Positions 1-9,453 are shown, counted from the stretch's first letter. The stretch is DNA of 64,000 bases from Pseudomonas sp. MWU13-2100 (GCF_023242365.1 NZ_JALLIX010000012.1:82665-146664), one strand, 5' to 3'. Translations and numbers: made by a program. Notes: generated from the letters alone by a model not told the origin.

Positions 1-920
1 TGTCCGGCGCCGTAGTGCAGGCCGATGCGCATGGTGATGGCATAGGAGATCCCCGCCGGTATCATGAAGGCCGCCGAGACGATCTGCAGGGCGATCTGGT
101 GCGCCGCCAGTTGCGTGCTGCCCATGGTGCCCATGCACAGCGCGGCAAAGGCGAACAGCCCGACTTCCACGGCATAGGTGCCACCAATCGGCAGGCCCAG
201 GCGCCAGAGTTCGCGCAGATACTGCCAGTTGGGCCGCGACAGGCCCCGCAGCAAGGGGTAGTTGCGGTACGCCGGATGCTGCTTGATATGCCAGGCGAGC
301 CCCAGGGCCATGCAACTGGCGACCAGCGCGGTGACCAGGCCGATCCCCGCCAGGCCCAGCTTGGGCAGGCCGAACAGCCCGTTGATCAGCACGTAGTTGA
401 GGGCGAAGTTGGCCACGGTCCCGCACAGGCTGATCACCATCACCGGGGTGGCACGGCCCAGGGCGCTGGTGAAACCACGCAAGGCCATGAAGCTCAGGTA
501 GCCGGGCAGGGCGAACGGCAGCACCGTCAGGAACTGCGTGGCGGCGTGCACATTGCTCGGCGTCTGGCCGAACATCAGCAGCACCGGCTTGAGGTTCCAC
601 AGCAGCAGGCCGGCCACCAGAGCCATGGCCCAGGCCAGCCAGAGCCCGGCCTGGGTCAGGCGAGTCGCGCCTTCGATATCGCCGGCACCCTGGCGAATGG
701 AGACCAGGGTGCCCACGGCCGCGATCACGCCAATGCAGAAAATCGACACGAACGAATAACTCGCCGCGCCCAGGCCGCCGCCGGCCAGGGCCTCGGGGCT
801 GAGCCTGGCCATCATCAGGGTGTCGGTCAGCACCATCAGCATATGCGCCAACTGCGAGGCGATCAGCGGCCCGGACAACCGCAGAATGGCCCAGAGTTCG
901 GTGCGTGCTGAATGCTTCAT
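1..920 (-). CDS. MATE-family multidrug efflux protein, N-terminal part
   Basis: Reading leftward from the ATG at 918-920, the frame stays open for about 306 codons to the window edge, so the C-terminal third is missing. The start reads MKHSARTELWAILRLSGPLI, followed by successive hydrophobic helices typical of NorM/PmpM-type MATE exporters, including the stretch PAGISYAITMRIGLHYGAG near the cut. MATE proteins are inner-membrane antiporters that expel cationic drugs against Na+ or H+. Many overlapping frames on the opposite strand are high-GC shadows. The divergent LysR gene 160 bp away is a plausible regulator, which is inference. The substrate cannot be told from sequence. Confidence 0.9.
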   Translation of the reverse strand, partial: MKHSARTELWAILRLSGPLIASQLAHMLMVLTDTLMMARLSPEALAGGGLGAASYSFVSIFCIGVIAAVGTLVSIRQGAGDIEGATRLTQAGLWLAWAMALVAGLLLWNLKPVLLMFGQTPSNVHAATQFLTVLPFALPGYLSFMALRGFTSALGRATPVMVISLCGTVANFALNYVLINGLFGLPKLGLAGIGLVTALVASCMALGLAWHIKQHPAYRNYPLLRGLSRPNWQYLRELWRLGLPIGGTYAVEVGLFAFAALCMGTMGSTQLAAHQIALQIVSAAFMIPAGISYAITMRIGLHYGAG

Positions 921-1010
921 GATCATCAGGCTCGACAGGCGGAAGGTAATGAGAACCGTTGATTCTCAGGGTTCCCGGGCATTTGCACAAAGGGATAAAA
1001 CCGATTGCTC

Positions 1011-1029
1011 GCATGATAAAAACTCATGC
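1011..1029. promoter_or_regulatory. Inverted repeat in the MATE/LysR divergent spacer
   Basis: GCATGA (1011-1016) and TCATGC (1024-1029) form a perfect 6-bp dyad around a 7-bp A/T-rich spacer. It lies 51 bp upstream of the LysR start and about 90 bp upstream of the MATE start. LysR proteins usually bind dyads in such divergent spacers, so this is a candidate operator. No binding data can be read from sequence. Confidence 0.35.
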
Positions 1030-1079
1030 AAAGGCGGTTTCTGCTAGGGTTGGCGCATTGCGTTATCGGAGCGCTCCCC

Positions 1080-2000
1080 ATGCCTCGCCGTCTGCCTCCC
1101 CTGTATGCCTTGCGCGCTTTCGAAGCGGCGGCCCGCCACAGTTCATTCACCCGGGCGGCGGAGGAACTGTCCATTACCCAGAGTGCGGTCAGCCGGCACA
1201 TTCGTACCCTCGAAGAGCACTTCGCCTGTCGACTGTTCCAGCGTAACGGGCGCAATCTGCAACTGACCGAGTCCGCACGCTTGCTGCTGCCGGGGATCCG
1301 CGAGGGTTTCGGCGCCCTGGAGCGAGCGTGCAATACCTTGCGTGCCGAAGACGACATCCTGCGTATGAAGGCCCCCTCGACCTTGACCATGCGTTGGCTG
1401 CTGGCGCGACTGAGCCGCTTCCGGCATTTGCAGGAGGGCAATGAGGTGCAGCTCACCAGTGCCTGGATGGATGTCGACAGCGTGGACTTCAATCAGGAAC
1501 CGTTTGACTGCGCGGTACTGCTCAGCAACGGCCATTTCCCGCCCGACTGGGAGGCCAGCTACCTGTTCTCCGAGTGGTTGATTCCGGTGGGAGCGCCTAC
1601 GCTGCTCAATGAGCAGCCTTGGGATGCCGAGCGCCTGGCCAGCGTCGAGTTGTTGCACCCGACACCCGATCGGCGGGACTGGCGTAGCTGGTTGGAGCGC
1701 ATGGGCTTGTCCGAACGGATCTCGCTCAAGGGCGGCCAACTGTTCGATACCCTTGAACTGGGCATGATTGCCGCGGCGCGGGGTTACGGGGTGTCCATGG
1801 GCGACCTGCTGATGGTGGCCGAGGACGTGGCTCAGGGACGTCTGAGTTTGCCGTGGCCGACTGCCGTCGACAGTGGTGAGAAATATTACTTGGTCTGGCC
1901 GAAAACCCGACCGGGCGGCGAGCGCCTGCGGCGGCTCAGCGATTTCCTCCAGGGCGAGGTCGCGGCCATGGTCCTGCCCGAAGTCCAGCGTCTGGGCTGA
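1080..2000 (+). CDS. LysR-family transcriptional regulator, GcvA-like
   Basis: The 306-residue protein is of normal LysR length. The N-terminal winged helix-turn-helix includes [20 protein letters not shown] and [17 protein letters not shown] recognition-helix sequence (here [14 protein letters not shown]). The rest is a periplasmic-binding-protein-like effector domain. I chose the ATG at 1080 because it gives the canonical LysR N-terminus [15 protein letters not shown]; an upstream in-frame ATG at 1026 would add 18 unrelated residues. It is divergent from the MATE exporter and probably controls it or itself (inference). The ligand is unknown. Confidence 0.9.
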   Translation: MPRRLPPLYALRAFEAAARHSSFTRAAEELSITQSAVSRHIRTLEEHFACRLFQRNGRNLQLTESARLLLPGIREGFGALERACNTLRAEDDILRMKAPSTLTMRWLLARLSRFRHLQEGNEVQLTSAWMDVDSVDFNQEPFDCAVLLSNGHFPPDWEASYLFSEWLIPVGAPTLLNEQPWDAERLASVELLHPTPDRRDWRSWLERMGLSERISLKGGQLFDTLELGMIAAARGYGVSMGDLLMVAEDVAQGRLSLPWPTAVDSGEKYYLVWPKTRPGGERLRRLSDFLQGEVAAMVLPEVQRLG

Positions 2001-2181
2001 TACGCTGTTTTTGGCGGCCGCTGATATCCGTCCAAATGACTCAAGTATTCGCTGGCGCCGCCGAATCTACCGACATGGAACCGGCGTCAAAAAACGGTTC
2101 GTGCATACCTTGTTCATTGGAAATGTTTCCATGTGGCTTGCCAGTACCCACAGGATTCGCCGCCCGCCCAGGAGCCGTATC

Positions 2182-4158
2182 ATGTCTCGACCTCGTGCCC
2201 GAATTGCCTCGCAACTGGGGCTGGCACTCGCCGTTATCCTCGCGCTGGTGATCAGTGGCAGCACCGTGTTTGCCCTGCGTTCGCTGGACTCGGCCAACCT
2301 CGACACCCGCGAAGAACACCTGGCCAGCGAAGCACGCCTGCTGGCCGACCAGTTGAACACTTTCCACGGCACCTTGCGCGAAAGTACCCAGCGCCTGAGC
2401 GGATTGTTCGAAAAACGTTTCAGCAGTGGCCTGAGCGTGCGTCCCGAGCAAATGATCGCCGTGGGCAGCGTGCAAGCTCCGGGCCTGTACCTGGGCAATG
2501 AACTGCTGAACAACAACTTTACCGAGGTGGATGCGTTCAAACAGATGTCCGCGGGTGTCGCGACCCTGTTCGTGCGCAGTGGTGAGGACTTCGTCCGGGT
2601 CAGCACCTCCCTGACCAAGCAGGACGGCAGTCGCGCCATCGGCACCTTGCTCGATCACCAGCATCCGGCCTACCAGCGTTTGCTGGCGGGCCAGGCGTAC
2701 GTCGGACGTGCGCTGCTGTTCGACCGATCCTACATGACCCAGTACACACCGGTACGCGATGCTGACGGCAAGGTAATCGCTGTGCTGTTCGTCGGTTTCG
2801 ACTACACCGATGCGCAGAATGCCCAGTTCGACAACCTCAAGCGCTTTCGCATCGGTGCGACCGGTTCCCTGGCCTTGCTCGATGAGCAGAAACATTGGCT
2901 GGTGCCGCCTGCCGGGGTGACGGATCTTGCACAGGCAATCCCGGTGGTTGTCGATCTGGTCCGACAACCGGGCCATGGGCGCTTCTGGAGTGACAAGAAC
3001 GAGGACTTCTACAGTGTGGCGGTGACCTTTGAAGGGGGGCCGTGGACCGTGGTGGCGAGCTTGCCCAAAGCCGAGATCCGCGCCGTGACCTGGAACGTTG
3101 GCATTAAACTGGTAATTGGCAGCCTGCTGGCGATGCTGCTGGCCGTCGGCGCGGCGATCTGGCTGTTGCGCAGCAAGTTGCGGCCCCTGGGCGATCTGGT
3201 ACGCCAGGCGCAAGCCCTGGGGGCGGGGGACTTGAGCGTGCGCCTGGATGTGTCCAGCCATGACGAGATCGGCCAGTTGGCTGACAGCTTCAACCAGATG
3301 GGACAGGCACTGTCCTCGATGGTCGAGCACATCCGCAAGGCGGCGGCCGAGGTCAGCACTCGCGCCCATGTACTCACCGGCTTGTCCGGCGGTGCCTATG
3401 AAGGGATCGAGCAGCAATCCGGCGAGATCAGCAGCATGGCTGGTGCCGTGGAGCAGTTCAGTGCCACCTCGCTGAATATCGCCGACAACATGGGCAATAC
3501 CGAGCGGCTGGCCCAGGAGAATGCCCGGCAGACGCGCATCGGGCGTACCGCCATGGAGGAGGCTTCGACGTCCCTGGAGCAGATCGCCGGTTCCCTGGGC
3601 AGCACGGCGCAGGTGATCAACGCCCTGGGGCAACGCTCCGAGGAAATCGGCGGGATTGTCGGGGTGATCACCTCGATTGCCGATCAGACCAACCTGTTGG
3701 CGCTGAACGCGGCCATCGAAGCCGCCCGTGCTGGTGAACAGGGCCGCGGCTTTGCGGTGGTGGCGGATGAGGTGCGTAGCCTGGCGGGGCGTACTCGTGA
3801 GGCCACCGACCAGATCTCCGGGATGATCCAGAGTATCCAGCAACAGACCGGTCACGCCATCAGCACCATGGAAGAGGGCAATCGGTTGATGCAGGAAGGT
3901 CTGTCGCGCAATGCCAATGTGGCTTCGGCCCTGGCGCAGATCGACGAGCAGAGCCGTTCGGCCGGTCAGCAGTTCGCCGTTATCACCACCGCGACCCAGG
4001 AACAGAGCAGCACCGCGACCCGGCTCAGCGGCAACCTGCAGGGTATTGCCCTGGCCAACAGCGAGCAGCGCGAGGTGGTATCCAACCTGGCGCTCACGGC
4101 CCGGGAGCTGGAGACCCTGGCGACGGAGCTGCGTCAGGAAGTGGATCAGTTTCGCTGA
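2182..4158 (+). CDS. Methyl-accepting chemotaxis protein with periplasmic Cache sensor
   Basis: A 658-residue transmembrane chemoreceptor. TM1 is about residues 11-31. A large periplasmic region (about 35-300) resembles a Cache3/Cache2 fusion sensor, with TM2 at about 303-328, then HAMP and the cytoplasmic signalling domain. The highly conserved hairpin tip reads [20 protein letters not shown] (about residues 498-517), the CheA/CheW contact region. The frame is open upstream, but the ATG at 2182 is preferred because it begins [13 protein letters not shown], a normal positively charged N-terminus before TM1, and follows AGGAG at 2170. There is no che gene nearby, so it is an orphan receptor. 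Its ligand is not predictable. Confidence 0.93.
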   Translation: MSRPRARIASQLGLALAVILALVISGSTVFALRSLDSANLDTREEHLASEARLLADQLNTFHGTLRESTQRLSGLFEKRFSSGLSVRPEQMIAVGSVQAPGLYLGNELLNNNFTEVDAFKQMSAGVATLFVRSGEDFVRVSTSLTKQDGSRAIGTLLDHQHPAYQRLLAGQAYVGRALLFDRSYMTQYTPVRDADGKVIAVLFVGFDYTDAQNAQFDNLKRFRIGATGSLALLDEQKHWLVPPAGVTDLAQAIPVVVDLVRQPGHGRFWSDKNEDFYSVAVTFEGGPWTVVASLPKAEIRAVTWNVGIKLVIGSLLAMLLAVGAAIWLLRSKLRPLGDLVRQAQALGAGDLSVRLDVSSHDEIGQLADSFNQMGQALSSMVEHIRKAAAEVSTRAHVLTGLSGGAYEGIEQQSGEISSMAGAVEQFSATSLNIADNMGNTERLAQENARQTRIGRTAMEEASTSLEQIAGSLGSTAQVINALGQRSEEIGGIVGVITSIADQTNLLALNAAIEAARAGEQGRGFAVVADEVRSLAGRTREATDQISGMIQSIQQQTGHAISTMEEGNRLMQEGLSRNANVASALAQIDEQSRSAGQQFAVITTATQEQSSTATRLSGNLQGIALANSEQREVVSNLALTARELETLATELRQEVDQFR

Positions 4159-4294
4159 GACGGCGCCTCGTCGCAGGCGCTGAAATACGGGGGGAGTACA
4201 TGCGGTCCTTGAACTGATGGATATTTGTCAGGCTGACTTGCTGAAACGTTTCATCAGCGTTATAAAAGTCGGACAATTCCAATAAGGACAGCTC

Positions 4295-5509
4295 ATGACT
4301 TCTCTCCGCTTGCTCTTCGGTGTCACCGCCCTGACCGCAGCTTCCCATGCCATGGCCTGGGACTACGTGCTGCTCGACAGCGACACCCCCGCGCAGAACC
4401 GCCAGATCACCAGTCAGCAACTGGGGATCAAGACCGCCAAGCCCTTCTCCGTGACGATGCGCACCTTGCATGGTGGCCGCCAGGAAGGGGTCAGCATCGT
4501 CGATATCGACAACGGCACGATGAAACTCTCGGTAGTACCGACGCGGGGCATGAACGTCCTGCACGCGTCCGTGGGCGATGTGCGCCTGGGCTGGGACTCG
4601 CCGGTCAAGGAGGTGGTCAATCCGGCCTTTATCGAACTTAACGGACGTGGTGGCCTGGGCTGGCTGGAGGGCTTCAACGAGATGGTGGTGCGTTGCGGCT
4701 ATGAGTGGGTCGGGCATCCAGGGCTCGATAACGGTGAACTGCTGACCTTGCACGGGCGGGCGGCGAACATTCCGGCCAGCAAGGTCACCCTGCATATCGA
4801 TGAGCAACCACCTTATGCCATCCGTTTGCAAGGTGAGCTGAAGGAGCAGGCGTTCAAGAAAGTCGACTTCTCGGTGGCTACCGAACTGTCGACGGTTCCC
4901 GGCAGCGTGAGTTTTGCGCTCAATGACACACTGACCAACAACGGCGATTATCCGAAGGAATACCAGGCGCTGTATCACAGCAACTTCAGTACTCCGTTCC
5001 TGGAGCAGGGAGCGCGCTTCGTGGCGCCGGTGAAGCAGGTGTCGCCGTTCAACGACAAGGCCAAGGGCGACCTGCCAGATTGGCAGACCTACCGTGCGCC
5101 GACCAAAGACTATGACGAGACTGTCTACAACGTCGTGCCGTATGCCGATGCCAAGGGCGACACCCTGGCGGTGCTGCACAACAAGGCCGGCAGTCTCGGG
5201 GTTTCGCTTGGGTTCAATACCCAGCAACTGCCGGTGTTCTCCCTGTGGAAAAACACCGATACCCAGGGCCAGGGCTATGTCACCGGGCTGGAGCCGGGGA
5301 CCAGCTTCTCCTATAACCGCCATTACCAGCGCCCGCTGGGCTTGGTGCCGACCATCGAGGCCGGGCAGAAACGCCAGTTCCAGATCAGCTATAGCCTGCT
5401 GGCGGACAAGGCGGCTGTGGATAAGGCGGTGCAGCAGGTGACGCAGATTCAGGACGGGCGCAAGACGGAGGTGCGGGGCACGCCGTTGGTGGATCTGAGT
5501 AAGGAATAA
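4295..5509 (+). CDS. Secreted DUF4432 / aldose 1-epimerase-like protein
   Basis: 404 residues with a signal peptide cleaved near SHAMA-WD at about residue 20, so it is probably periplasmic. The mature part resembles DUF4432, a family with a galactose-mutarotase-like beta-sandwich (motifs VVPTRGMNVLHA, GLGWLEGFNEM, LHGRAANIPA). The His/Glu catalytic pair of true aldose epimerases cannot be assigned confidently by eye. RBS AAGGACAG precedes the ATG. It is monocistronic, followed by a strong hairpin at 5522-5555. It likely binds or converts a sugar, but the substrate is unknown. Confidence 0.8.
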   Translation: MTSLRLLFGVTALTAASHAMAWDYVLLDSDTPAQNRQITSQQLGIKTAKPFSVTMRTLHGGRQEGVSIVDIDNGTMKLSVVPTRGMNVLHASVGDVRLGWDSPVKEVVNPAFIELNGRGGLGWLEGFNEMVVRCGYEWVGHPGLDNGELLTLHGRAANIPASKVTLHIDEQPPYAIRLQGELKEQAFKKVDFSVATELSTVPGSVSFALNDTLTNNGDYPKEYQALYHSNFSTPFLEQGARFVAPVKQVSPFNDKAKGDLPDWQTYRAPTKDYDETVYNVVPYADAKGDTLAVLHNKAGSLGVSLGFNTQQLPVFSLWKNTDTQGQGYVTGLEPGTSFSYNRHYQRPLGLVPTIEAGQKRQFQISYSLLADKAAVDKAVQQVTQIQDGRKTEVRGTPLVDLSKE

Positions 5510-5521
5510 CCCGGTGGGGAG

Positions 5522-5560
5522 GGCCTGGCCGATGATGGGGTGTTGCGGCCAGGCCTTGTT
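5522..5560. terminator. Hairpin between convergent DUF4432 and yifB genes
   Basis: GGCCTGGCC (5522-5530) pairs perfectly with GGCCAGGCC (5547-5555) and is followed by TTGTT. It lies between the two convergent stop codons and could terminate either transcript. The T run is short, so efficiency is uncertain. Confidence 0.55.
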
Positions 5561-5575
5561 CAAGTGATGCCACTT

Positions 5576-7069
5576 CTATTGAGACACTGGCCGATACTGC
5601 AACGCTTCGGCCAGATGCTCGCGGCTTATGTTTTCCACCTGTTCCAGATCCGCCAAGGTGCGCGCCACCTTGAGCAGTCGATGGGCTGCCCGTAGCGAAA
5701 GCGTCAGCCGTTCACACGCAGTTTCCAGCCACTTTTCATCGCCTGTGGATAACGTGCAGTGCGCGCGCAGCGCCGGTAAATCGAGAAATGCATTGGTACA
5801 TCCCTGACGCTGTTGCTGACGTTGCCGGGCTTCGGCGACCCGGGCGGCAGCCTGTGCGGTGTTATCACCGTCTTGCTGGCTGGGGCTGAGTGCCGTGGCT
5901 TCACGGGCCACGGTCAGGTGCAGGTCGATGCGGTCCAGCAGCGGGCCGGAGAGTTTGTTGCTGTAGCGCTGGATCTGTTCCGGGGTGCAGCGGCAACGTC
6001 CGCTGGGGTCGCCAAGATATCCACAGGGGCAGGGATTCATCGCCGCCACCAGCTGGAAACGTGCCGGGAAGCGCACCCGGTCGCGGGCGCGGGAAATCAC
6101 GATATGACCGGACTCAAGTGGTTCGCGCAGAACCTCCAGTACCTTGCGGTCAAATTCTGGCAATTCATCCAGGAAGAGCACGCCGTGGTGTGCCAGGGTT
6201 ATTTCACCCGGTCGTGGCCGGGAGCCGCCACCTACCAGCGCCGGACCCGAGGCTGAGTGATGCGGTTGGCGAAACGGTCGCTGCGGCCAACTGCTCAACG
6301 GCACATGACTGGCGACCGACTGGATGGCGGCAACCTCCAGGGCTTCCTGTTCGTCCAACGGCGGTAGCAAACCGGGGAGACGGCTGGCGAGCAGGGTCTT
6401 GCCGGTGCCGGGCGGACCGCTGAACAACAGGTTATGCGCTCCGGCGGCGGCGATCAGCAGGGCGCGCTTGGCGGCGAGTTGGCCTTGTACTTCGCTCAGG
6501 TCCGGGTAGGGCTTGCTCAGGTGCAGCAGGCCACTGGATTCGAAAGGTTTGAGGGGGGCATGTCCATTGAGATGGGCCACCAGTTGCAGTAGATGGTCGA
6601 CGGCAATCACCGTCAGCCCGGAGGCCAGCGAGGCCTCTTCGGCATTGGCTTGCGGCACCACCAGGGTACGCCCGGCGGCACGCGCGGCCAGCGCCGCCGG
6701 CAGCACGCCTTGCACCGGGCGGATGGCCCCGGACAAGGCCAGTTCGCCCAGGCATTCCAGGTTGTCCAGGGTCAGGGCGGGTACCTGCACGCTGGCGGCC
6801 AGGATGCCGAGGGCAATCGCCAGGTCGAAGCGTCCGCCGTCCTTGGGCAGATCCGCCGGAGCGAGGTTCAGGGTAATGCGTCGTGCCGGAAAATCGAGGG
6901 CCGAGTTGAGGATCGCACTGCGGACCCGGTCCTTGCTTTCCTTCACGGCGGTTTCGGGCAGCCCTACGAGCGTGAGCATCGGCAAGCCGTTGGCCAGATG
7001 GGTTTCGACGGTGACGGCGGGGGCTTCCACGCCCACCTGGGCGCGACTGTGGACGATGGCCAGGGACAT
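5576..7069 (-). CDS. comM: YifB/ComM family Mg-chelatase-like AAA+ ATPase
   Basis: 497 residues, the full length for YifB/ComM. It has an N-terminal Lon-protease-like fold region (SLAIVHSRAQVGVEAPAVTV), a Walker A motif GPPGTGKT at about residue 217, the family motif MNPCPCGYLGDP and SGPLLDRIDLH, and a C-terminal Mg-chelatase domain. ComM is a hexameric helicase that promotes branch migration during natural transformation in Vibrio and Acinetobacter. Its role in Pseudomonas is less clear. In relatives it lies next to ubiK and glnK; here about 2.7 kb of accessory DNA separates them. Confidence 0.95.
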   Translation of the reverse strand: MSLAIVHSRAQVGVEAPAVTVETHLANGLPMLTLVGLPETAVKESKDRVRSAILNSALDFPARRITLNLAPADLPKDGGRFDLAIALGILAASVQVPALTLDNLECLGELALSGAIRPVQGVLPAALAARAAGRTLVVPQANAEEASLASGLTVIAVDHLLQLVAHLNGHAPLKPFESSGLLHLSKPYPDLSEVQGQLAAKRALLIAAAGAHNLLFSGPPGTGKTLLASRLPGLLPPLDEQEALEVAAIQSVASHVPLSSWPQRPFRQPHHSASGPALVGGGSRPRPGEITLAHHGVLFLDELPEFDRKVLEVLREPLESGHIVISRARDRVRFPARFQLVAAMNPCPCGYLGDPSGRCRCTPEQIQRYSNKLSGPLLDRIDLHLTVAREATALSPSQQDGDNTAQAAARVAEARQRQQQRQGCTNAFLDLPALRAHCTLSTGDEKWLETACERLTLSLRAAHRLLKVARTLADLEQVENISREHLAEALQYRPVSQ

Positions 7070-7400
7070 GTTCTTTCCTTGAACGCGAAGGGGCCGCTTC
7101 CTGCGGTTCTGGAAGACTAGTTGAGTGGGGGAGGGGCTTGGGGGCTTTTATGTGTCCAGACGATTCGTTGTCTGCTCGTGGGGCGTGACGCAAGGTTAGC
7201 GCTGGGCAGTGAGGTCGCCAGAAACAAGTAGGCCCCGCATAACGGGGCCACATATACCTAGGTTCTTCACCGTTTCAGTAACCCGGGAGTGGAATGACCA
7301 GGGCTGCGAAGAAATTGTATTGGAATCTTTTTTCTCTTGGTAGTGATGGCAACAGCGGACCGGCGCTCACTGCATTTGATACGTCGCTCCCAAGGTTGGC
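7070..7400. other. Gene-free spacer between fic gene and yifB
   Basis: No supported gene. It contains the perfect inverted repeat GGCCCCG (7231-7237) / CGGGGCC (7243-7249) with a 5-nt loop and no T tract, which may help end the leftward fic transcript. Local composition is less GC-rich than the flanks, consistent with the edge of an insertion. I see no attachment-site direct repeat. Confidence 0.5.
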
Positions 7401-7988
7401 TCAGCTGCGCACGAAGACCATAAGTGGGGCGTAATCGCCGGCATCGGCGTCACGGAGGGACTGGATATAGCGATCACGGACCTCATTGGTCGAAACCAGA
7501 TTCCCATTACCCCAGGAGAAATCAAGGCAACCGCACTGCCTTAGAAGTGCATCGGTCATGTAACGAGCATGGCGGCCATTTCCGTTTGGGGAGGGGTGTA
7601 TCGACACGAGCTGGTGATGAAAACGAGCCGCTATCTCATCAGGTGTGAACGTCTTGTTCTCTACCCAGTACGCCACATTGCCCAGGAGCTGATTCAGCTT
7701 GATCGAGATCTGTATCGGATCGCAGCCGATATTTTTTTCAGTTCTGCGGAATGTGCCAGCCCAGTTCCATGTGTCGCTGAACATCTTCTTGTGAAGGTCG
7801 CGGCAGAAGTGTTCGTTTAGCACATCAAGCTTTTTCTGGCGATTCTGCCACTGCCTGGCCTTGAGCAGGTTTTCTGCTTCCCACTCGTCAAGCTCGCCCT
7901 GGGTACTGATGTGTTTTGGCTTGAGACCTGCGGCTTCGTCATGGTCGAGAGGGGTTTGCCCGGGTTTCAGTTCGAGTTCTACCGCCAT
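7401..7988 (-). CDS. Fic/DOC family protein, 'mobile mystery protein B'
   Basis: 195 residues from the ATG at 7986-7988, which overlaps the end of the upstream HTH gene; a GTG at 8000 would add four residues. The protein resembles the mobile mystery protein B family: GQTPLDHDEAAGLKP near the start, RDLHKKMFSDTWNWAGTFR, and the Fic core HPSPNGNGRHAR. Fic enzymes transfer AMP or other nucleotides to hydroxyl side chains. The usual core is HPFx(D/E)GN(G/K)R. Here Phe is Ser and the metal-binding acidic residue is Asn, so AMP transfer may be weak, altered or absent. It pairs with the upstream HTH gene, probably as a toxin-antitoxin-like or mobile-element cargo unit (inference). Confidence 0.88.
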   Translation of the reverse strand: MAVELELKPGQTPLDHDEAAGLKPKHISTQGELDEWEAENLLKARQWQNRQKKLDVLNEHFCRDLHKKMFSDTWNWAGTFRRTEKNIGCDPIQISIKLNQLLGNVAYWVENKTFTPDEIAARFHHQLVSIHPSPNGNGRHARYMTDALLRQCGCLDFSWGNGNLVSTNEVRDRYIQSLRDADAGDYAPLMVFVRS

Positions 7989-8443
7989 AGTCGAGCCCAC
8001 GCTCCAGCCAGCAGTTCCTGGCGCCGTTCAGTTACCTTGCGCTCGATGAATGAGTCGGACGGGCGCTGGTCTTCAAGGGCCATCATGTGCGACCCCCCCA
8101 TGACCTCTTTCCGAGCCAACAATTCTGCGCGCTCTTCGACCATGTCATGCAAAGGCTTCTTCGGTTTCAGTGCATAGACCAGCTCGCAGTCCAGCCCGTT
8201 GGCCAGTTTCCTCAGTTGACCGAGGGTAATTCGGTCATCTGCCTCCGATTGCTCGGATTTTTGAAGCGTAGCGGGCGCCACGCCGAGCAGAGCAGCCTGA
8301 CTGCGTACAGTTCTGCCCAGGGATTCTCGAATCGAGCGCAGCCAGCCACCACGAGGGGTAGTTTTCCCTTTGAGGGTTACGAAGGGCTCGAGAGCCCGTT
8401 CCACCTGAGCCAGGCGCAGGTGGCTGAGTGAGGGATTACGCAT
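7979..8443 (-). CDS. HTH regulator, 'mobile mystery protein A'
   Basis: 154 residues. A Cro/C1-type HTH spans about residues 35-90 (IRESLGRTVRSQAALLGVAP then LQKSEQSEADDRITLGQLRK), followed by a basic tail. This matches the mobile mystery protein A family, always encoded just before protein B. The start has an ideal RBS (AAAGGAG, 7 nt upstream). Its last codons overlap the fic start, implying translational coupling. A cluster of GCCTATA-type palindromes lies immediately upstream, so autorepression is likely. By analogy with other HTH-Fic pairs it could act as antitoxin, but that is inference. Confidence 0.88.
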   Translation of the reverse strand: MRNPSLSHLRLAQVERALEPFVTLKGKTTPRGGWLRSIRESLGRTVRSQAALLGVAPATLQKSEQSEADDRITLGQLRKLANGLDCELVYALKPKKPLHDMVEERAELLARKEVMGGSHMMALEDQRPSDSFIERKVTERRQELLAGAWARLWR

Positions 8444-8461
8444 AAGATCTCCTTTTTTAAC

Positions 8462-8505
8462 AGCCTATAAGCTGTCAAAATAGGCATTTATGTATGCCTA
8501 TAGGC
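8462..8505. promoter_or_regulatory. Palindrome cluster, probable operator of the mobile mystery genes
   Basis: Three dyads occur within 44 bp upstream of the HTH gene: near-palindrome AGCCTATAAGCT (8462-8473), perfect dyad ATAGGCAT-N6-ATGCCTAT (8480-8501), and perfect 10-bp palindrome GCCTATAGGC (8496-8505). All share the core GCCTATA. On the minus strand a weak -35 (TTGTCA) lies just upstream, so bound repressor would cover the promoter. This strongly suggests autoregulation by the HTH protein. Confidence 0.7.
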
Positions 8506-8889
8506 TAACAATTTTGACAATGGCTTGTGTGTGAAGGCTGGTGCCGGTGGCTCTGTGCAGTCCTGCGGCGCATCAAGGAGACCCCAGAGCCCCAACTTTA
8601 CGAAAACGATGGAAGTAGGCGTGACGCTCGTTTCCACCACGGCGCGTTTCGCATGCTACGTGGCTGTTCTCCCTCCGGCAGCATATGAGGAACATCTTGC
8701 AGCCTGATCCAGGGCTGATTGTTCCAGTGCAGCAGGCTGAGAGACATTTCGGGCCTTCTCTCTGGCAGCATATGGGGCGATATCTTGCAGCCTGATCCGC
8801 AGTTGATTATTCCAGTGCAGCAAGCTGAGGGATATTTCGGGCGGGCACAGCAAACTCAGGATGAGGTGTTCGTAGCATTGGGCGTTTTA
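8506..8889. other. Gene-free stretch within the accessory insert
   Basis: No supported gene; the short open frames have no family resemblance. The left part (to about 8525) holds the likely promoter of the HTH gene. The right part contains the 88-bp tandem duplication described separately. Confidence 0.5.
8677..8841. repeat. Imperfect tandem duplication, about 88-bp period
   Basis: Two adjacent copies begin GGCAGCATATG at 8677 and 8764 and end ATTTCGGGC at 8746-8754 and 8834-8842. Between these anchors they share long blocks such as ATCTTGCAGCCTGATCC and TTCCAGTGCAGCA, with scattered substitutions and a 1-nt indel. The indel breaks any common reading frame, so the repeat is probably non-coding or decayed coding DNA. 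Confidence 0.8.
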
Positions 8890-9453
8890 TTATCTTTCGT
8901 GGCAGATAACTTCCGTACTTGGGGCGGTGTCCTTGTCGGAGGGCAACTCGCATTGCAACTTCAGGCCTTCTTGAGGTAAAGCCCTGTTCCCACGTTCGAA
9001 GCCCCATCCCCGGACCCATTGGTTATTGTGCTCGAACTGGATTTGTAGTCGGCTCGCAGGTGTATCACCACGCAGCGGATTTTCGGCGGCTTGGTCACGG
9101 CTTCTTGGTGTAGGTGTCTCGTCGATTTCTGCTTCGGGTAGATCAACCTCGAAGGGGTAGAAATAAAACCCCCCTTTTGCATTGGTGTAGGTTAATTCTG
9201 AGACGCTTACCACGAATTTGAATTGCCTACGCGTCCGCAGCGTTGTCGTCTGAGCGACCGCGTGGGCTATCAGGTATTGCAGAGGGGTGGTGGTTTCCCG
9301 TGGGACTTCGGTAATGACCCGGACCCTCATATTCTCAACAGGTTGGCTGTCCTTTAGGACGGTTCCCGAGACTTCGGGGACCTTGATCTTGCTCGCGCAA
9401 CCGACGATCAAAAGTAGCGAAGTGAAGATGAGAAGTTTTGCTGTTTTTTTCAT
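8890..9453 (-). CDS. Hypothetical lipoprotein
   Basis: 187 residues. The N-terminus MKKTAKLLIFTSLLLIVGC is a clear lipoprotein signal with the lipidated Cys at 19. The mature start VSGTVLKDSQPVENMRVRV resembles the beginning of a small carboxypeptidase-regulatory-like or transthyretin-like beta-domain. After that (NAKGGFYFYPFEVDLPEAE) I recognise no family. It is probably attached to the outer or inner membrane facing the periplasm. It lies in the insert between yifB and ubiK, and its base composition is lower in GC than core neighbours, consistent with horizontal origin. The function is unknown. Confidence 0.7.
   Translation of the reverse strand: MKKTAKLLIFTSLLLIVGCASKIKVPEVSGTVLKDSQPVENMRVRVITEVPRETTTPLQYLIAHAVAQTTTLRTRRQFKFVVSVSELTYTNAKGGFYFYPFEVDLPEAEIDETPTPRSRDQAAENPLRGDTPASRLQIQFEHNNQWVRGWGFERGNRALPQEGLKLQCELPSDKDTAPSTEVICHER

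Noticed and set aside
2041..3855. 604-residue open frame opposite the chemoreceptor gene
   Set aside because: High-GC third-position shadow of a clear MCP gene; residue composition rich in H, Q, R, G with no domain.
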